64,000 bases of DNA from Ectocarpus siliculosus (lineage: Eukaryota > Sar > Phaeophyceae > Ectocarpales > Ectocarpaceae), in the NCBI GenBank assembly GCA_000310025.1, contig FN649748.1, positions 3,340,381 through 3,404,380 of the forward strand. Direction: 5' to 3'. Of the stretch, positions 48,732 through 63,526 are shown piece by piece. Each line of letters begins with the position of its first letter. Positions within the stretch are counted from its first letter, which is position 1. Under the pieces are notes generated by a model that was not told the DNA's origin, ran no database searches, and worked only from the letters and a program-made list of their open reading frames with translations. Position numbers and translations under genes: made by a program.

Positions 48732-49464
48732 CCCCCCTCACGGTATGGATTGGCATCGTTCGAAGGTGCTCGAGCAGTACGTCCTCACGGATATCAAGAC
48801 GAGGATGGGCACTACAGGCTACACTTCGGTAACAAGAGCGACCCCGACCACGACGGTATTGCCGTACCTTCCCGGTGTGCGAGGCTTTTTTCGAAAAGAC
48901 GTTTGCTGCGAAGGGCGGCGGCCGTGAAAAAACTTGGACGTCATCAGCGACATGTACGTTGCCTTTGTTGATATGTGAACTAAGCTCTATGGGGCTGAGG
49001 GTATTTGTTGTCTTTAGCGTTTTCTTCTATATCCCTATCTCCCCTGGTGTACTGTCGGCAATTTGTCAGGCCGATAAGCGCTCATTGGACGTGCAAGCTT
49101 TGCCGAACGTCCAACACTCTCGTTTATTTTGTTCCCGACGCATTTCCAGTCTTTTAAATCATTTTCCCACATTTTCAGCGTCCCCTGAAGTTGCTTCTAG
49201 GCAGTCGACGCGCTGGTGGTTTGTCGCAAGCTATTTATGTATGAACCCGTGACGTCAAACAAACCGACGTTCACATGGAACGCTATTTGTTCTTTGTTTC
49301 GTGTCCTTATGCGGTTCGGCTTGGAATACGTTGGGCCGATCCTCTCCACCGAGAGTATTGATCGTCAGGAAGATGCTAAGCGCTACCTCAAGCCGTGCTT
49401 GTTCGCGGACGAGGGGGCAGGAGGTGGAGGAGGTGACCCAGGGGCGGATGGGGGTGGAGGGTAA
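48732..49464 (+). other. Possible coding exons, product unknown
   Basis: GC-rich block 48732-48955 is open in all three plus frames. One frame, from ATG at 48747 (MDWHRSKVLEQYVLTDIKTR), reaches a possible donor at 48833; another reaches a possible donor after GCGACAT near 48954. A second block, 49290-49464, is open with SIDRQEDAKRYLKPC, then a Gly-rich end. Base composition is gene-like, but frames, splice sites and family remain undecided. Confidence 0.25.
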
Positions 49465-51061
49465 ACTAAAGATGGGGACCGGGATGTTCTTCGTCTCCGA
49501 GCGAGAAAAGCGATGGTCTTGATGACTACGCTGGCTACAAAACCTTGGCGGACACCTAAACCGTGTTGACAAGGTATGTCACGTGTCTTGTCCTTTCCAA
49601 AAATCGTGCCACTTTTGCTCCCTCTTTCGCTCTGCCTGCGATGATGTTGGATGCTTGCGTGTTTCTTGTCGTGCATCAGTTATGCCCGGGGCTTCCTATA
49701 ATGTACACCCTTCCTCATCCCAGCGTGTCCGTTGGCGACCCCTGATCTTTGAATGTAACTCGCCTCCCTTCAAAGTAGTTCTCCGGGGTGCGTAGCTTAT
49801 CCTCGTCTCTGACGTATTCTACGACCTGCGGTTATGCTGTCGGTTTGTGTGTCCCCCCCCATGCCTGCTTGCAAATATTATTGTTGACAACGTACATCTG
49901 TCAGCTATACCAAGAACTATACTGCAGCAAAGGGGGAGAGCATGCCCTCCATTTCTCGAAAGCCCACTTTTACCCTCCTCTCACACTTCAATATTATTTC
50001 GCTGCTGATCGGTAACCTCCAGGTCGAGTCGCCGGGGCCTCCGCTGCAACATCGTTCAAAGCGTTTCCTCGGGTCCTCATGACGTTCACAACGGGTGGAA
50101 GCTTTGACGGAGGAGGCGGAGAAATATCCCGCTCGCCATGTCTCACAGCTTTTTTTTTTAATCATATGGTGCTATGATACGCTTGTTGCTCTCGCTGGTG
50201 CATGAGGGCGCGTGGCGCGGGATGAGAGCCAGGTGTTTTCTTACTGTGTCTGCAACGGCGTTTGGAATCTGTCGCTGCAACCTCTTGGCTTCGTCCGCGC
50301 CCTGTTTTGTTTGTGCGAATTGTAGCTTTTTGGGGGGAGGGGAGAGGGGAGTTGTTTCGATGGTGTTGGGAAAGTAGAGAGGTCTATTTCTGCAGTCTCT
50401 GCATGGTTTTTGGAGGACACCGCTGTCACAGCTCAGGCAGTGACGTTTTTTCTTGACTAGAGTTGGTTGTATAATTTGGGACGGCCAGGGTGGGAGGGGG
50501 TTCTGTGTTTCGTGTCGGGAGAGACGGTCGTTTCTACCTGTGCGTTTGGACAGCACTGCTGCCGCTACGTGTAGCTGTTGCCTCCGGCTGAGTTGTGCTT
50601 CCTCACAACAAACAAATGTAGTTTGTTGCGGGGATTGTGGGTCGTCTCCATGATCGACGTCGCTGACGGTCATGGGCCAGGGCATGCTGTTGTTGTGGGG
50701 AGATATCCAATACACAGAACGACGTTCGAAAGGGTATGTATGTATTGTTTAAATTTGAAGTGCACCTTTTATAGTTCTCGCTTACATGTCGTGCAACTTG
50801 GGATGTTGACGACCCTGGGTCGAGATGATAAGCCGCGGGCGGAGATGGGTTTATGCTAGAGCTGGCAACATGCGTATGATGCATGGGCACGGGATGTCGT
50901 TGTTTCAGGAGTTTGCTCGGGAATGTACCGACGATAAAATTGTAGTGATTCGAATACAGGGGGCGAAAAAACAAATAAAACATGAACAAAAAAAAGACGT
51001 ATTGCAGGGGAATTGAACCCGCCACTACGGTGTTGAGCACTGCTGTTTGTTGTAGACCGGC
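49465..51061. other. Intergenic, no confident gene
   Basis: Contains a 185-codon minus-strand frame at 50158-50715 without recognisable blocks, and otherwise nothing supportable. A tRNA B-box-like sequence lies at 51007-51020 (see separate entry). Confidence 0.4.
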
Positions 51062-51090
51062 CGCATCTTGCGCAACCTCTATGAGAGGGT
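51003..51090 (-). repeat. tRNA-like fragment (SINE-like)
   Basis: Minus-strand GGGTTCAATTCCCC at 51007-51020 is a near-perfect B box, followed by a T tract (an A run on the plus strand at 50989-50996). Upstream is CGGTCTACAAC, weakly A-box-like. T-stem and acceptor pairing are poor, so a working tRNA gene is unlikely. Confidence 0.35.
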
Positions 51091-51608
51091 ACGCATTGCA
51101 ATACGCAAACCTGCCCCCTACCGGCTTGTGCGCAACGCGCCAACTTGAAAGAGAGGGTACACCTTGCACGATTACCGGCAACCTGCCCCCCAACTGGCTT
51201 GTGCGAAGCGCGCCAACCTGCAAAAAAGGGTACACCTTGTCATACCATAGGCAACCTCCCCCCTAACCGACTTGTGCATGGCGCGCCAACCTCCAAGAAA
51301 GGGTCCACCTTGCGCTGCCATCGGCAGCCTGCCCGCTGTCCAGCTTGTAAGCAGTGCACCAACCACAAGAAATGGTACACCTTGCACCGCCATCGACAGC
51401 TTGACCCCAGTCCAGCTTGTTAGCAGCGCACCAACCACCAAGAAAGGGTACACCTTGTACTACCATCGGCAACCTGCCTCCTATCCGACTTGTAATAGCG
51501 CACCAACCACCAAGAAAGGGTACACCTTGCACTACCATCGGCAACCGCCCCCTATCCGGCTTGCAAACAACGCGCAACCTCCAAGAAATGTATACCTTGC
51601 ACAACCTG
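51062..51608. repeat. Minisatellite B, about 73-bp period, 7-8 copies
   Basis: Units of the form GCGCRCCAACC...AAGAAAGGGTACACCTTG...CCATCGGCAACCTGCC...CTTGT repeat head to tail. The period is not a multiple of three. Copies differ by substitutions and 1-3 nt indels. It ends about 220 bp before the small candidate gene at 51833. Confidence 0.93.
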
Positions 51609-51832
51609 GCCATCGTTGCATTGCAAGGATTACCCAAGGTGGGGAGGTTGCAACTCGTGCCAAAATAAATCTCGATTCAGGTTGGCAAAAGTGCCCTTAC
51701 AACCCGGTCTGTTGGCCACCCGTGTGGATATTACAGCTTGCAGCAAACTGCCTCGTCTCGCCTGTTCAAGAATTGGAATCTCGAAGGAGAGGAGGTATCA
51801 GACCTTCGCTGACACCCCTCGACCCTCTTTCC

Positions 51833-52092
51833 ATGAGCGAATTTGTAGGTCGGGCCAAGCGCGTTGCTGACGAGGGCGAGAGTCCTATATCATGTCACAT
51901 GCTGACCCTCTGGGAGAACATGCAAGCGCTGGCGGTACCATCCAAACAGCAATGATACCACGTACCCCCCCCAAGCTGCAGCGCGCACAGCACGACACCC
52001 AGCACCTCCCCGAGGAGGAGGCAAGGAGGAGGCAAGAGAGAGCCAGGAAGGCTCTGGACAGTGGTGCACAGAATCCAGACTCTGAATTGTAG
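51833..52092 (+). CDS. Small candidate protein, two exons, unknown
   Basis: ATG at 51833 opens MSEFVGRAKRVADEGE...LTLWENMQALA. A GT at 51935 and an AG ending at 51981 would join it in phase to RAQHDTQHLPEEEARRRQER and stop at 52090-52092, giving 70 residues, mostly helical and charged. The implied intron is only 47 nt, far shorter than others here. Without splicing the frame stops after 40 codons. The stop lies 5 bp before the ATG of the lipoyl-like gene, so this could also be leader sequence of that transcript. Confidence 0.35.
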
Positions 52093-52097
52093 GCGTG

Positions 52098-55000
52098 ATG
52101 AGGGCGCGTTGGGTGCATAGTAGTGTTAGAGGCCTGCGATGTTCTAGAGCTGGTGTCGTCAGCGTCAGGCCCATCATGGATGCTGTGTCCGGGACCAGAA
52201 GTGCTCACACTTTCCGCCCATGGTGCATGCCCGAGCAACATGTAGCGCAAACCGGGACTTCTTCCGCTACAGCAGTGTCTCCTACATGTATTCCGGACCT
52301 GGCACTCAGAGTTAACGGACGCAATGGCAGAATAAGTGCTGCCAAGCTGGGTACAGTGCGGCGCTTATCAAATGAGGCGCGCAGAGGGTGCAGCACCCAG
52401 GTTCAACCGCCGCGATCGGGAGGTCCGATGTCTGCTCTGTCTTTGCGGCCCTCGCCTGCCTCCGTCCTTGTTGGAGGGCCTCGAACAAGAGCACTTGGAG
52501 CCACGTTGAACGGGGGTGTTTTGTGCGAATTCTCCACGTCTTCGAACGGGACCACGGTGGAGAAGGGAGTTGACGGTGCGCCTGTTGCGGAGGCCGAGGT
52601 CGCAGAGGTGGCGATGCCCGCGAAGGAGGAGCCGAGGCATGCCCACATCGAAATGCCGACGATAACGGAGGTAGGTGTGATGGTGGCTGAGGATTGTAAC
52701 CGAATTGCTTCACCACGATGTGTACAGGAGGTCGTCGTTGATAGTTTTTGACTGCCCGTGCGTTTGCGACGCCGCTGCCTCTGAGGCGGGACACGTTGTG
52801 ATGTACTGCTGTAGTTGGTGGTTTCCAGACCTCTTCCGAAACGCTCTCTTTTCGATCGGTGCAGGAATAGCCTCGTCTGGTTCCACCGCATCATGTAGCC
52901 GCGGCTACAGCAGCACGCCAGCTTTGCCTGTCGTGCATTTTATTGAATATTGCGCCTGCTGAAGCCTTGTTTCTCCAACGTACGACGCGACAACCTACTG
53001 CTGCATCGGTCTGCCGTCACAGGCGGAAAGGGTTGCCACGTTGACCAGCTGGAAGGTACAAGTGGGCGATGTCATCGAGGCAAGTGCACTCCGTGGATAT
53101 GTGCTTTCTTTATCTACTGCTACGTGCTGTCCGCTCCTTTCCTGCCTTTCCGTGTTTACTTATCTTTTGTCACCTGTGTGCAAGGTTTGATTGTCGCTTC
53201 GTTTGTAACCGAACAGCCTTCTCTCTCTGTCTTGCCTCCATCGTCGAACGGCACGGGCACAGCAGTACTCCTGTATACGTACGTGGTATTTTCACCTTCC
53301 ACAAAATATCACAGAGCGTAGTTCTGAGGGTTCGTGTGTTGACGTCTTGACAATGGGGATTGGAATCCTGGCGGATACTGGGCTTGAATAGGTGAGGCTG
53401 AGTTAAGTCCTTACGCTGAGAAAGCAGGGACACGAGCCGGAACAAGAACCTAGAGGTGCATGGCTGTTGTGTCAACGACGAAAATTCCGGTGCGAACCCT
53501 CCGTTGGGTCGTGCGCCATAAAAATCCCCAATTCGTCCGATACAACGTAGTCTCTGTCGACATATTTTGCTGGAAAAATCTTCTCAATATTTTACGGGTC
53601 TATGTGGCGTCACGAACACTAACAGCAGGCTTACGTATGGTGTGTATGCGTAGGTATGAATCAAGCGCGTTGGGTAGTGCGTGAAGTAGCTCGTACCACG
53701 GCAGGCGGCGCCCTCCAGCTGTGAGATGAATGCATGGGTGCGGGTCAAGATCTTGTCCCGTATCAACAATACTCTGTCTTTCCTCGAAGGGATCGAGTCG
53801 ATTGTGCTGGTACTTCGCAAGTACAGTATTCCCCCCGAAATCAGCTTCCGCAACAGGAGTCTAATTTCGCCGCACTTGGTGGTTGGCCCTCCGTGTACAC
53901 CCGTGTGCACAGGTTGGTGACGTGGTCTGCGAAATCGAGCTGGAGCAATTCTCCGTGGGGGTGAAAGTCGAGACCCCGGGCTTCCTCGCTGAGATATGTG
54001 AGTGGTTGTGCGCAGCTGGCGCTGTTGCGTTTTTTTACGATATGTCGTTTTGATGTCAAACACTTCGATTGCCCCAGTCAACCGAAGCACCTTCTTAGCC
54101 CCAGGTTCCAGCATGACCGGTTCTCTCACTCGTTGATTTCTGCACACATCGTGGCTTTCCGTAGTCTTCGCTTTTCTGCGCAGCTGTGCTGCGTGCATCA
54201 CGTTTTTGTTTTGGGCTAGCTTCGTACATATCGCTGCCCCCTTGTATGTGCGTTCTACAGTAGTTCGAGACTCGTTTATCTGAGAAGTGTTTTCCGTTGT
54301 CCTTGTTTGCAGTGGTCGAGGCCGGCACCGAGGGCGTTCCTGTAGGGACAGACATTGGCACCATCGTACACTCTGAGGAGGAGATCGCTCTCTACCAACA
54401 AGCGCAAGGTGCTACTCGTTCATTGCCTACCAGTCCAGATCTGTTGAGCATGCAGCAACTATACCTTCCTACCTGGTCGAAATAAATTTGCTCCCATTGT
54501 CGCCAAATCGTGCACGGTATCGAATTAATCGGCCGCTAAAGCTGCACCTCCGTCGCCATGACAGCAGTGCTGACATAAACAACATACTTCGGATGATGGC
54601 AACTCCGGCTCGGGAACGTTTCGCAACCACGCCGCACCCCTCCACTCCCCCTTACCCGAGCAATCCAGGCTGTTCCGTGTGGTTTCTCCTATTTCATCCT
54701 CATGTTCTATAGAACGGACAATGGGTATCGGCCATGATTACATACGTGCGGCCATTCGTGTAGGTTTGCATTGTACGTTTATCGATGGCGGGTCGGTTGG
54801 CTATTTTTTGTCCTCCGTGTATATTTCGCAAGCGCTTCGGAGGGCGGAGGGAATGAAGAAGCCTTGTGAGTAGAATTTTCTGGTGGCTTCGAGAACCCAG
54901 AGTCTGGAATCATTTCGTTCCGGAAATATCGAATATTGATGACTGTGGAGCATACCGTTGCTGCTCTTCACATCTCTTGTCCGCGTAGTGTATTTTTTGA

Positions 55001-56265
55001 GGGGATGAGGCCTCTTGCCCTGCTCGTGGCCTTACAGGAACTTGCTTGTGTCCGAGTAGTCTCCCTGCCCTGCCCGCCTGTCTTCATGTGCTGTTCTTGG
55101 GGATGAAGTTTACTTTTGATGACAGGGTGCATGTAGGGACTGGAAACGACATACGCGTGTTGGTAGTTCAAGAAGCGTTGCTCATGCATCACATCACCCA
55201 CGCTCTGTTGTCATGTGCTCTCCAGCCCATGAAAGCGAGGACAAGGAGGTTAAAGCTGACACCGAAGTTATCGCGGACCCTGCAGGGACGTTCAGCTGGA
55301 AAGACGTTTTGAAAGATGTTCTGCGTCTTCGCAACGGTGGCATGTTATCTGAAGGTATTCATCAGAAGACCATGCGACCAATCTTGCAGCTAAATTTCGA
55401 ATATCGCGAGTGCACACAGATTGGTTGCACATGCCACAGGTGTAGCTCGCTCTCAGCAAGCTTCGCCAAGGCGCGGTCAAAGTTCGCAACGCCGAGCGGC
55501 GAGGAATATCTGCGAGGGGGAAACAAGATCCCCACTGGCAGTGGGCCTTTCGACTACATGATTCGCATTGAAACATGTTTTTGTTCACGCCACGATCCCC
55601 CGCAGGCGAATCATCTACGTTGATGTCCCTGGCTAGAAACAAGGATAGCGAGCTTCTGCAGGCTTTCGAGGGTTGTTTCGAGGGTGACAAGTACAAGGGC
55701 GACATCGATGACGACTTGTTCCTTGCGCAGGTGAATTCGGCGATGTTCAGACACCGTTCCAGACCTAACCGTTCGCTTTCCTTGTGCCCTGCTAAAGCGT
55801 ATGTGCACTTCTGCCGAAGCAGTTCGTTGTGCTAAGGCACGAGTTGCTTCGACTGGGCGGCGGTTGAAAAGAGCGGTTGATTTCGCCCCCGTTCAACGGA
55901 AACTGCTCTATTGTGTATTTTGTACTTTTGGTTCAAATCGAAATTCCGCGATGGAGAAATGATTCTTTCAGGAGGAAGGTTGACCCTGTTTTGAGTGATA
56001 CTTGCGTATCAGCGCGCTGTCGTGTTTCCACCAGCTCTTTAAATTCGGTTGGTTGCTCTTAGAAATTTCGAAACGCGCGGTGTTGGTGAGAGGGCAGCAG
56101 ACGCTGCAAACGTTTTGGGAGCAAACGCATGGGGCATGTGTAATACCTTAGCTTACACCCCGGTGTTGCCCTCCTCGTCCCCGTCGTCCCTGTGGCCCTT
56201 TTTTTTCGTTTCTCCAGGCAAAAGATATCTTCAAGACGAGGAGAAATCGTGAGGCGGAGGGATAG
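52098..56265 (+). CDS. Lipoyl-like-domain protein with presequence; lipoyl lysine replaced by Gln
   Basis: Exons 52098-52670, 53023-53079, 53913-53997, 54313-54408, 55226-55354, 55606-55730 and 56218-56265 (TAG); all phases match, giving 370 residues. The N-terminus (MRARWVHSSVRGLRCSRAG) is Arg/Ser-rich without acids, as in mitochondrial presequences. Residues about 181-258 follow the lipoyl/biotinyl fold: IEMPTITE, ATLTSWKVQVGDVIE, VGDVVCEIELEQ, FLAEILVEAGTEGVPVG, IGTIV. Where E2 proteins have ETDKA, this has ELEQF, so the lysine that carries lipoate is Gln (about residue 222). A charged C-terminal region has no E3-binding or acyltransferase domain. The second exon uses a GC donor (GAG|GCAAGT); the GT donor at 53056 would delete eight residues of the fold. 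Role unknown; a structural partner of a dehydrogenase complex is one possibility. Confidence 0.78.
53473..53522 (+). repeat. Diverged copy of the 32290-32340 repeat core
   Basis: GTCAACGAC, AACCCTCCGTTG and GTCGTG occur in the same order and spacing as in the loop of the element at 32250-32360. It lies in an intron of the lipoyl-like gene. Confidence 0.6.
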
Positions 56266-57948
56266 AGAATGATGCATCCCATGAGGGCAAATGGAGAGAA
56301 ATATGCGACTCGCAGTTGTGTTTGCTTTAGTTCTTTGGAAGCGATCGTGTGTGTATTGCCGTCAAAGCACTTTGCCTACAGGTCTGGGGTCGCAAAAGCG
56401 TTTGCGACCTCGCAATCGTGTTGCAACTGAAGTAGAACTCTTTTGGAGCGCCGTGTGAGCTCTTGATCGGTGGTAACCGGAAACACAAAGCTCGATTTCT
56501 CCACGACAGAATGCTGGCAGCGCCGAAAAACGGCGGCATTGCAGCCGTCTCGTCGAGAGCTTGCCGATAACGTCGAAATTAGAGCGCGCTCGCTAGCATT
56601 GCAGAGGAATCCATTGGGTGACCTCGGATTGGTGTTCTTCAGTCAGAGGTAGTTACCTACCTTGTAGCTGGAAATGGTTTCTTGTGTTCTTCCCATCTGT
56701 CCTGAGCGCCAATCTACGTGCACCAATCGGTACTTTGACCCACGAGCCGGGTGTCCCACGACGGGATTCTCCTCCTTTCCTTCTGCGCTTTTTGCAACGC
56801 GAGGATGAGTTCAGCCGTCCCTCTTGGTTGTTACCACGATGATGCCCTTTACACTTGAAAAAAACTTTTACCTACAATGGAATCGAACCGTGTACCAACG
56901 TGGCAAAATCCTGTTGCCCACATACGAAGCTCTTTCACCTTGAAAAGAGCGTCGGGGACGCCGTTTCCACGATGTCAACACGCGATCCAAGTGTACAAGG
57001 AATTGCCTGTCCCTTTAAAGTCAGGCCAGTTGACGTTTTGAGGGTGTGCGCATCTCATCTTCGTTGGAGGCCACAAAAATCCCGGAGCACAAGACACATG
57101 AAGACACATGGAAAAGCAGACCTGGGGTAACGACTGCAGTGCTGAGGCACATCAATTACCACTTATTGTTGCACAAACTCCAACAAGGCCCCGAACGCCT
57201 TTGCATACCTGCCCTGTCTTTCTCAAGCAAGAGCTGTAGTTGATGACGCATGCCTAGTTGTTCTTCCTGCGCCAACAGGAATCAGACTTGACGTAGGTGC
57301 TTTGCCAAAGGCTACGTACACGCCTTCGCAGGCTATATTTAACATGAAAAAAAGTGCCCCCCCCCCCACCCCACCCCTTCTCAAACAAAGCCCTTTGCGG
57401 GGCTGCCAACGGTGTCTCAGAACAATCCAAAATCTCTGCAGCCTGGTACGCAGCTACGCGGGGCTTTGTGCGTCTCGAGCGTACAGACAATTCCGTTCCA
57501 CCGGAAGCTCTGGTCTAGGCCTTTCTTCGCCTGTTCAAGAGCCCAACAGCCTCGGTCATTAAAAACCGGCACGGTTGTGCGTGGCATCTGCCGATAATCG
57601 TACAGAGGCCGGCCAACCCATGCTATGCTACGGCCTTCTCAACTCAAGTCACTGCAGCAGAGCTACGGCCCGTGTGAAAGCACTACGGTTACACACATAA
57701 ACACGACGGGCGGCCATGTCTTGTCACTTTGTCGTCGTCCCCAAAATTCGACGCAAAACGACTCCCGGAAATTTGTCTACTGGTCAGGTACGAACAGCTT
57801 GATAAATGGACGTCAGCATCAGCGCGAGACAGTGACCAAGCAGAAACGTCTTCACACGTACCGGACCGCTCTTGCTACACGCCCGTACAAGCTTTAAGCC
57901 ACAAATGAGGCTGTTGGATCTCCGTCCACAAATTAGCCTTTGGCCAGC
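56266..57948. other. Convergent intergenic / 3' UTR region
   Basis: Lies between the stop codons of the lipoyl-like gene (plus) and ARF (minus). Only shadow frames are present. A minus-strand B-box-like GGTTCGATTCC sits at 56879-56889 followed by a T tract, a third SINE-like fragment. A poly-C run lies at 57357-57369. Confidence 0.5.
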
Positions 57949-60669
<2,721 letters not shown>

Positions 60670-63526
60670 GGTTCCGCCTGCGGTGTTGGTGGGAGGTGTG
60701 CGGAGGAAGGGGCAGACGTGGCGGGAAGCAGGAAGTACACAGCAGCAGGTCAATAATTTGGGGTGGTGTGTCGAACGGTGAGGTAAACGACCCCGTCTGT
60801 AAAGCAGCCAAGTGTGGGGACGCAAATGCCATGACCAACGGCTCAACCACAAGTATTCCACCTCTACGTTGGCCCACGACTGCAGAGAGGAGAGTGCATC
60901 TGCTGACGGAGGAGACGTGTGGTGTATGCCTTCGCTTGTCTTGGCGCGCCAGGGCAGATCACCACTTCCATTTTTCCCTGGAAGACCTCCACGCGGGGCT
61001 GGTTTTCGTTTTTCTTATGCATACTTGTTCGATGGCGGTAAGAAAACAAATCACGATAACGCCCGGTCTAGTTGTAAACCAGGTGGCGTGTGCTGACCAT
61101 ACCCCCGGACAGGATCAAGGCGGCATATAAAGCCTGCCGACCTGAGCCGGGTCCGTGCCAATTCGAAGCTAGATATGCGGCGGGTCGAAGTGCCGCAAAA
61201 CACGGCGGCGTGGCTTTTTGCTTGGAGAGAGCTCACGTTCTTCCTTAGAACAATGGGAGCAACGCCGCCGTCGCCAATTAGATGGCTCAGCCAGGAAGCG
61301 GTGCTTCCAACTTGATATCGCGTGGTTCATCCAAGCACGCCGGATGTTGCGTGGGCAATTCTCTCCCCATCCCTCTGTTTTCTCACACGCCACACGCCGC
61401 TCCCGAAGTTCTTTGTCTCTCTGACAAGTTTAGCTTCGAAAGAGGGACGGGCACGGCGAAATTCACCGAATCAATCGGCTTTCTTCTAGTGAGACACAAA
61501 TGCCACTTACCTACTCCCGAAAGGCAAGCCTCCTTTTGATGTTGCACGGATTCCTGTGGGCAGCTAGCTTGTGGTGAGGGGAGCACGATGCACTTGTTGC
61601 TATCACACACTTACACGACGTCTTGTATCAGGTGTGAAGCTTCTATTGGCCAGAAAAAAGGGGCTTCGCAGAACAAAAACTCTAAGAAAAAAAAAAGAAA
61701 AAACGCTTCCACCACTGAACTCCGGCTGGAAAGGCGGTGGTAACTCGGGTAAACATGTAACCGACGCCATCCCTCCATTTTAGATCCATAGATATGACCA
61801 GCTGTGCCGCTCCTGTCGTCACGCGGCATCGACAATAACGGCCGAAAGAGGGGTGAATTCATCCAGGTTCCAGACGTATGTGCTATTGATTGTGTCCCCT
61901 GGTGACGCTCGATGGTTCACAGCTGCTGTCTGCATAGATCTATAGACTAGACTATAATAGACTGCATACGAACGATCGCTGACGGTTTGTTTATTTATGT
62001 TCGGTTTGGAAAATACACAACAGATAGCCCCAAGGACAGACAGCAGTGGCATTTCCGGTTCTCTGCAAGCCTGGCGTATTGAAACCCACCATACGTTTTA
62101 CTATCCACCAAATTGGTCACTAAACCCGTGAAGAGTTTGTTGCTCTCGGAATCAACCATGGCTAGATTCGAACTTCCACCTTATTGTGCGAATTGTGCGA
62201 GTCGAGCACCGACGCCAGCAGCAGTGGGTGCACCGACATCACAGGTGAATGTGCACCGACCGCACGAACGGAACAATTGTGCTCGCGTGCGCATCATGTT
62301 GGCTTGTGTGGGCGCTTCTGTAACTCCTGCCAATTGCCTTGTTTCACCCCGTCAGTGTTCAACACCCTGGATGTGTCTTGCCTATGACGGAACACAACCA
62401 GGTGGGGTGACGGGTCGTGTCCTACTTTCCCGCGTGTGCCACAGCGAACACACCTACAAAACGGGTGTCCGTCCGATAGGTCTTGTTTAGGCCTTCAGTT
62501 CAAACTGGGTGGGGTTAAGCGATTGTGCATGCTCCAGCGTAAGAGCCCCGATACAACGACCCCAATTCCGCGCATGATCTAACGTAAGAAGCGGCATCGG
62601 CGTCCGCGCTCACTGCGATAGAAACACTTGGTGATTCTGTCCAGGCTAGGTGGTTCTGTCCAGTCTACCCATTTCTAGCCACATCGTCCAGCCGTAACAC
62701 ATGACGACGGACCAGAAAGACACGACCACCTCACTCGACAAACTCGCTGCAAACCATGGGAACCCTACTGCAAATGTGTCCGACTACCCATGGTAGTCTC
62801 TAGACAGCAATTGCTGGCCATGAAGAAGTCGTTAGTAGCGATCCGTTCTTCTCGGGGGGGGTGCACCCGCTTGCTCGCTCGTTCCTGTTTGTCGGTGCCT
62901 GTACGACGTGTCGGCGGTGTCATCACCGACACCTGATCCAATAAATGAGCCGACAACAGGTCGGAACAGCCACGGTGGCAGTGGTGAATTGGGGAGGCGG
63001 TCCCGGGTGATGGTGCCTCTGAACATTCGAGGCTGCGAACCGAAGACATTCCAGTGCAGCTCAGCCTTGTGGTGGAGCACTGTTGGAGCAGCTCGAATTG
63101 TGGTGTTTACGTCCTGTTGTTGCGGGCGTCAATGCCAAAAGTGATCAAACGACGAGAGGAGAGGGTGGTGCAGTTTGAAGCATGGTGCCAGTTTGCGCAT
63201 GGAAGGTTGTGAGTGTTCACGTAACAACAAAAATGACACCATGAGAAGGTACGGTGCGGTCCCTTCACGATCCCATTGCATCGATGACATCAATTCGCAC
63301 ATGCATCGGGAACAACACCCACATTGTCAGGCACTAACTGCTGGACTTGAGGACAAGAAAATGAGCAGTAGTCATTGCCTCCTAGACGGCATGCGTTACC
63401 AAGAACCGACGACTCTCCGTCCCGCTGGTATCAAGGGAGTATATCTTTGCCCACGGAACACATCACCTCCGCTTACCCCCTTCACAACTTTTCTCATGTT
63501 GCCCCGGCTTCGGCCTCTTCACCTAG
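60670..63526. other. Intergenic, putative ARF promoter side
   Basis: About 2.9 kb with short frames on both strands and no recognisable blocks. Cys-containing plus frames at 62113-62490 are the longest, but have no spacing of a known zinc-binding motif. A very A-rich segment lies at 61676-61702. A plus-strand ATG at 63132 opens MPKVIKRREERVVQFEAW, then meets a possible donor at 63182 but does not fit the next exon in phase. Confidence 0.4.

Noticed and set aside
50158-50715. 185-codon minus-strand open frame with CLSCDSGVLQKPCRDC
   Set aside because: The Cys spacing matches no known zinc site, the rest is low-complexity, and there is no splice or context support.
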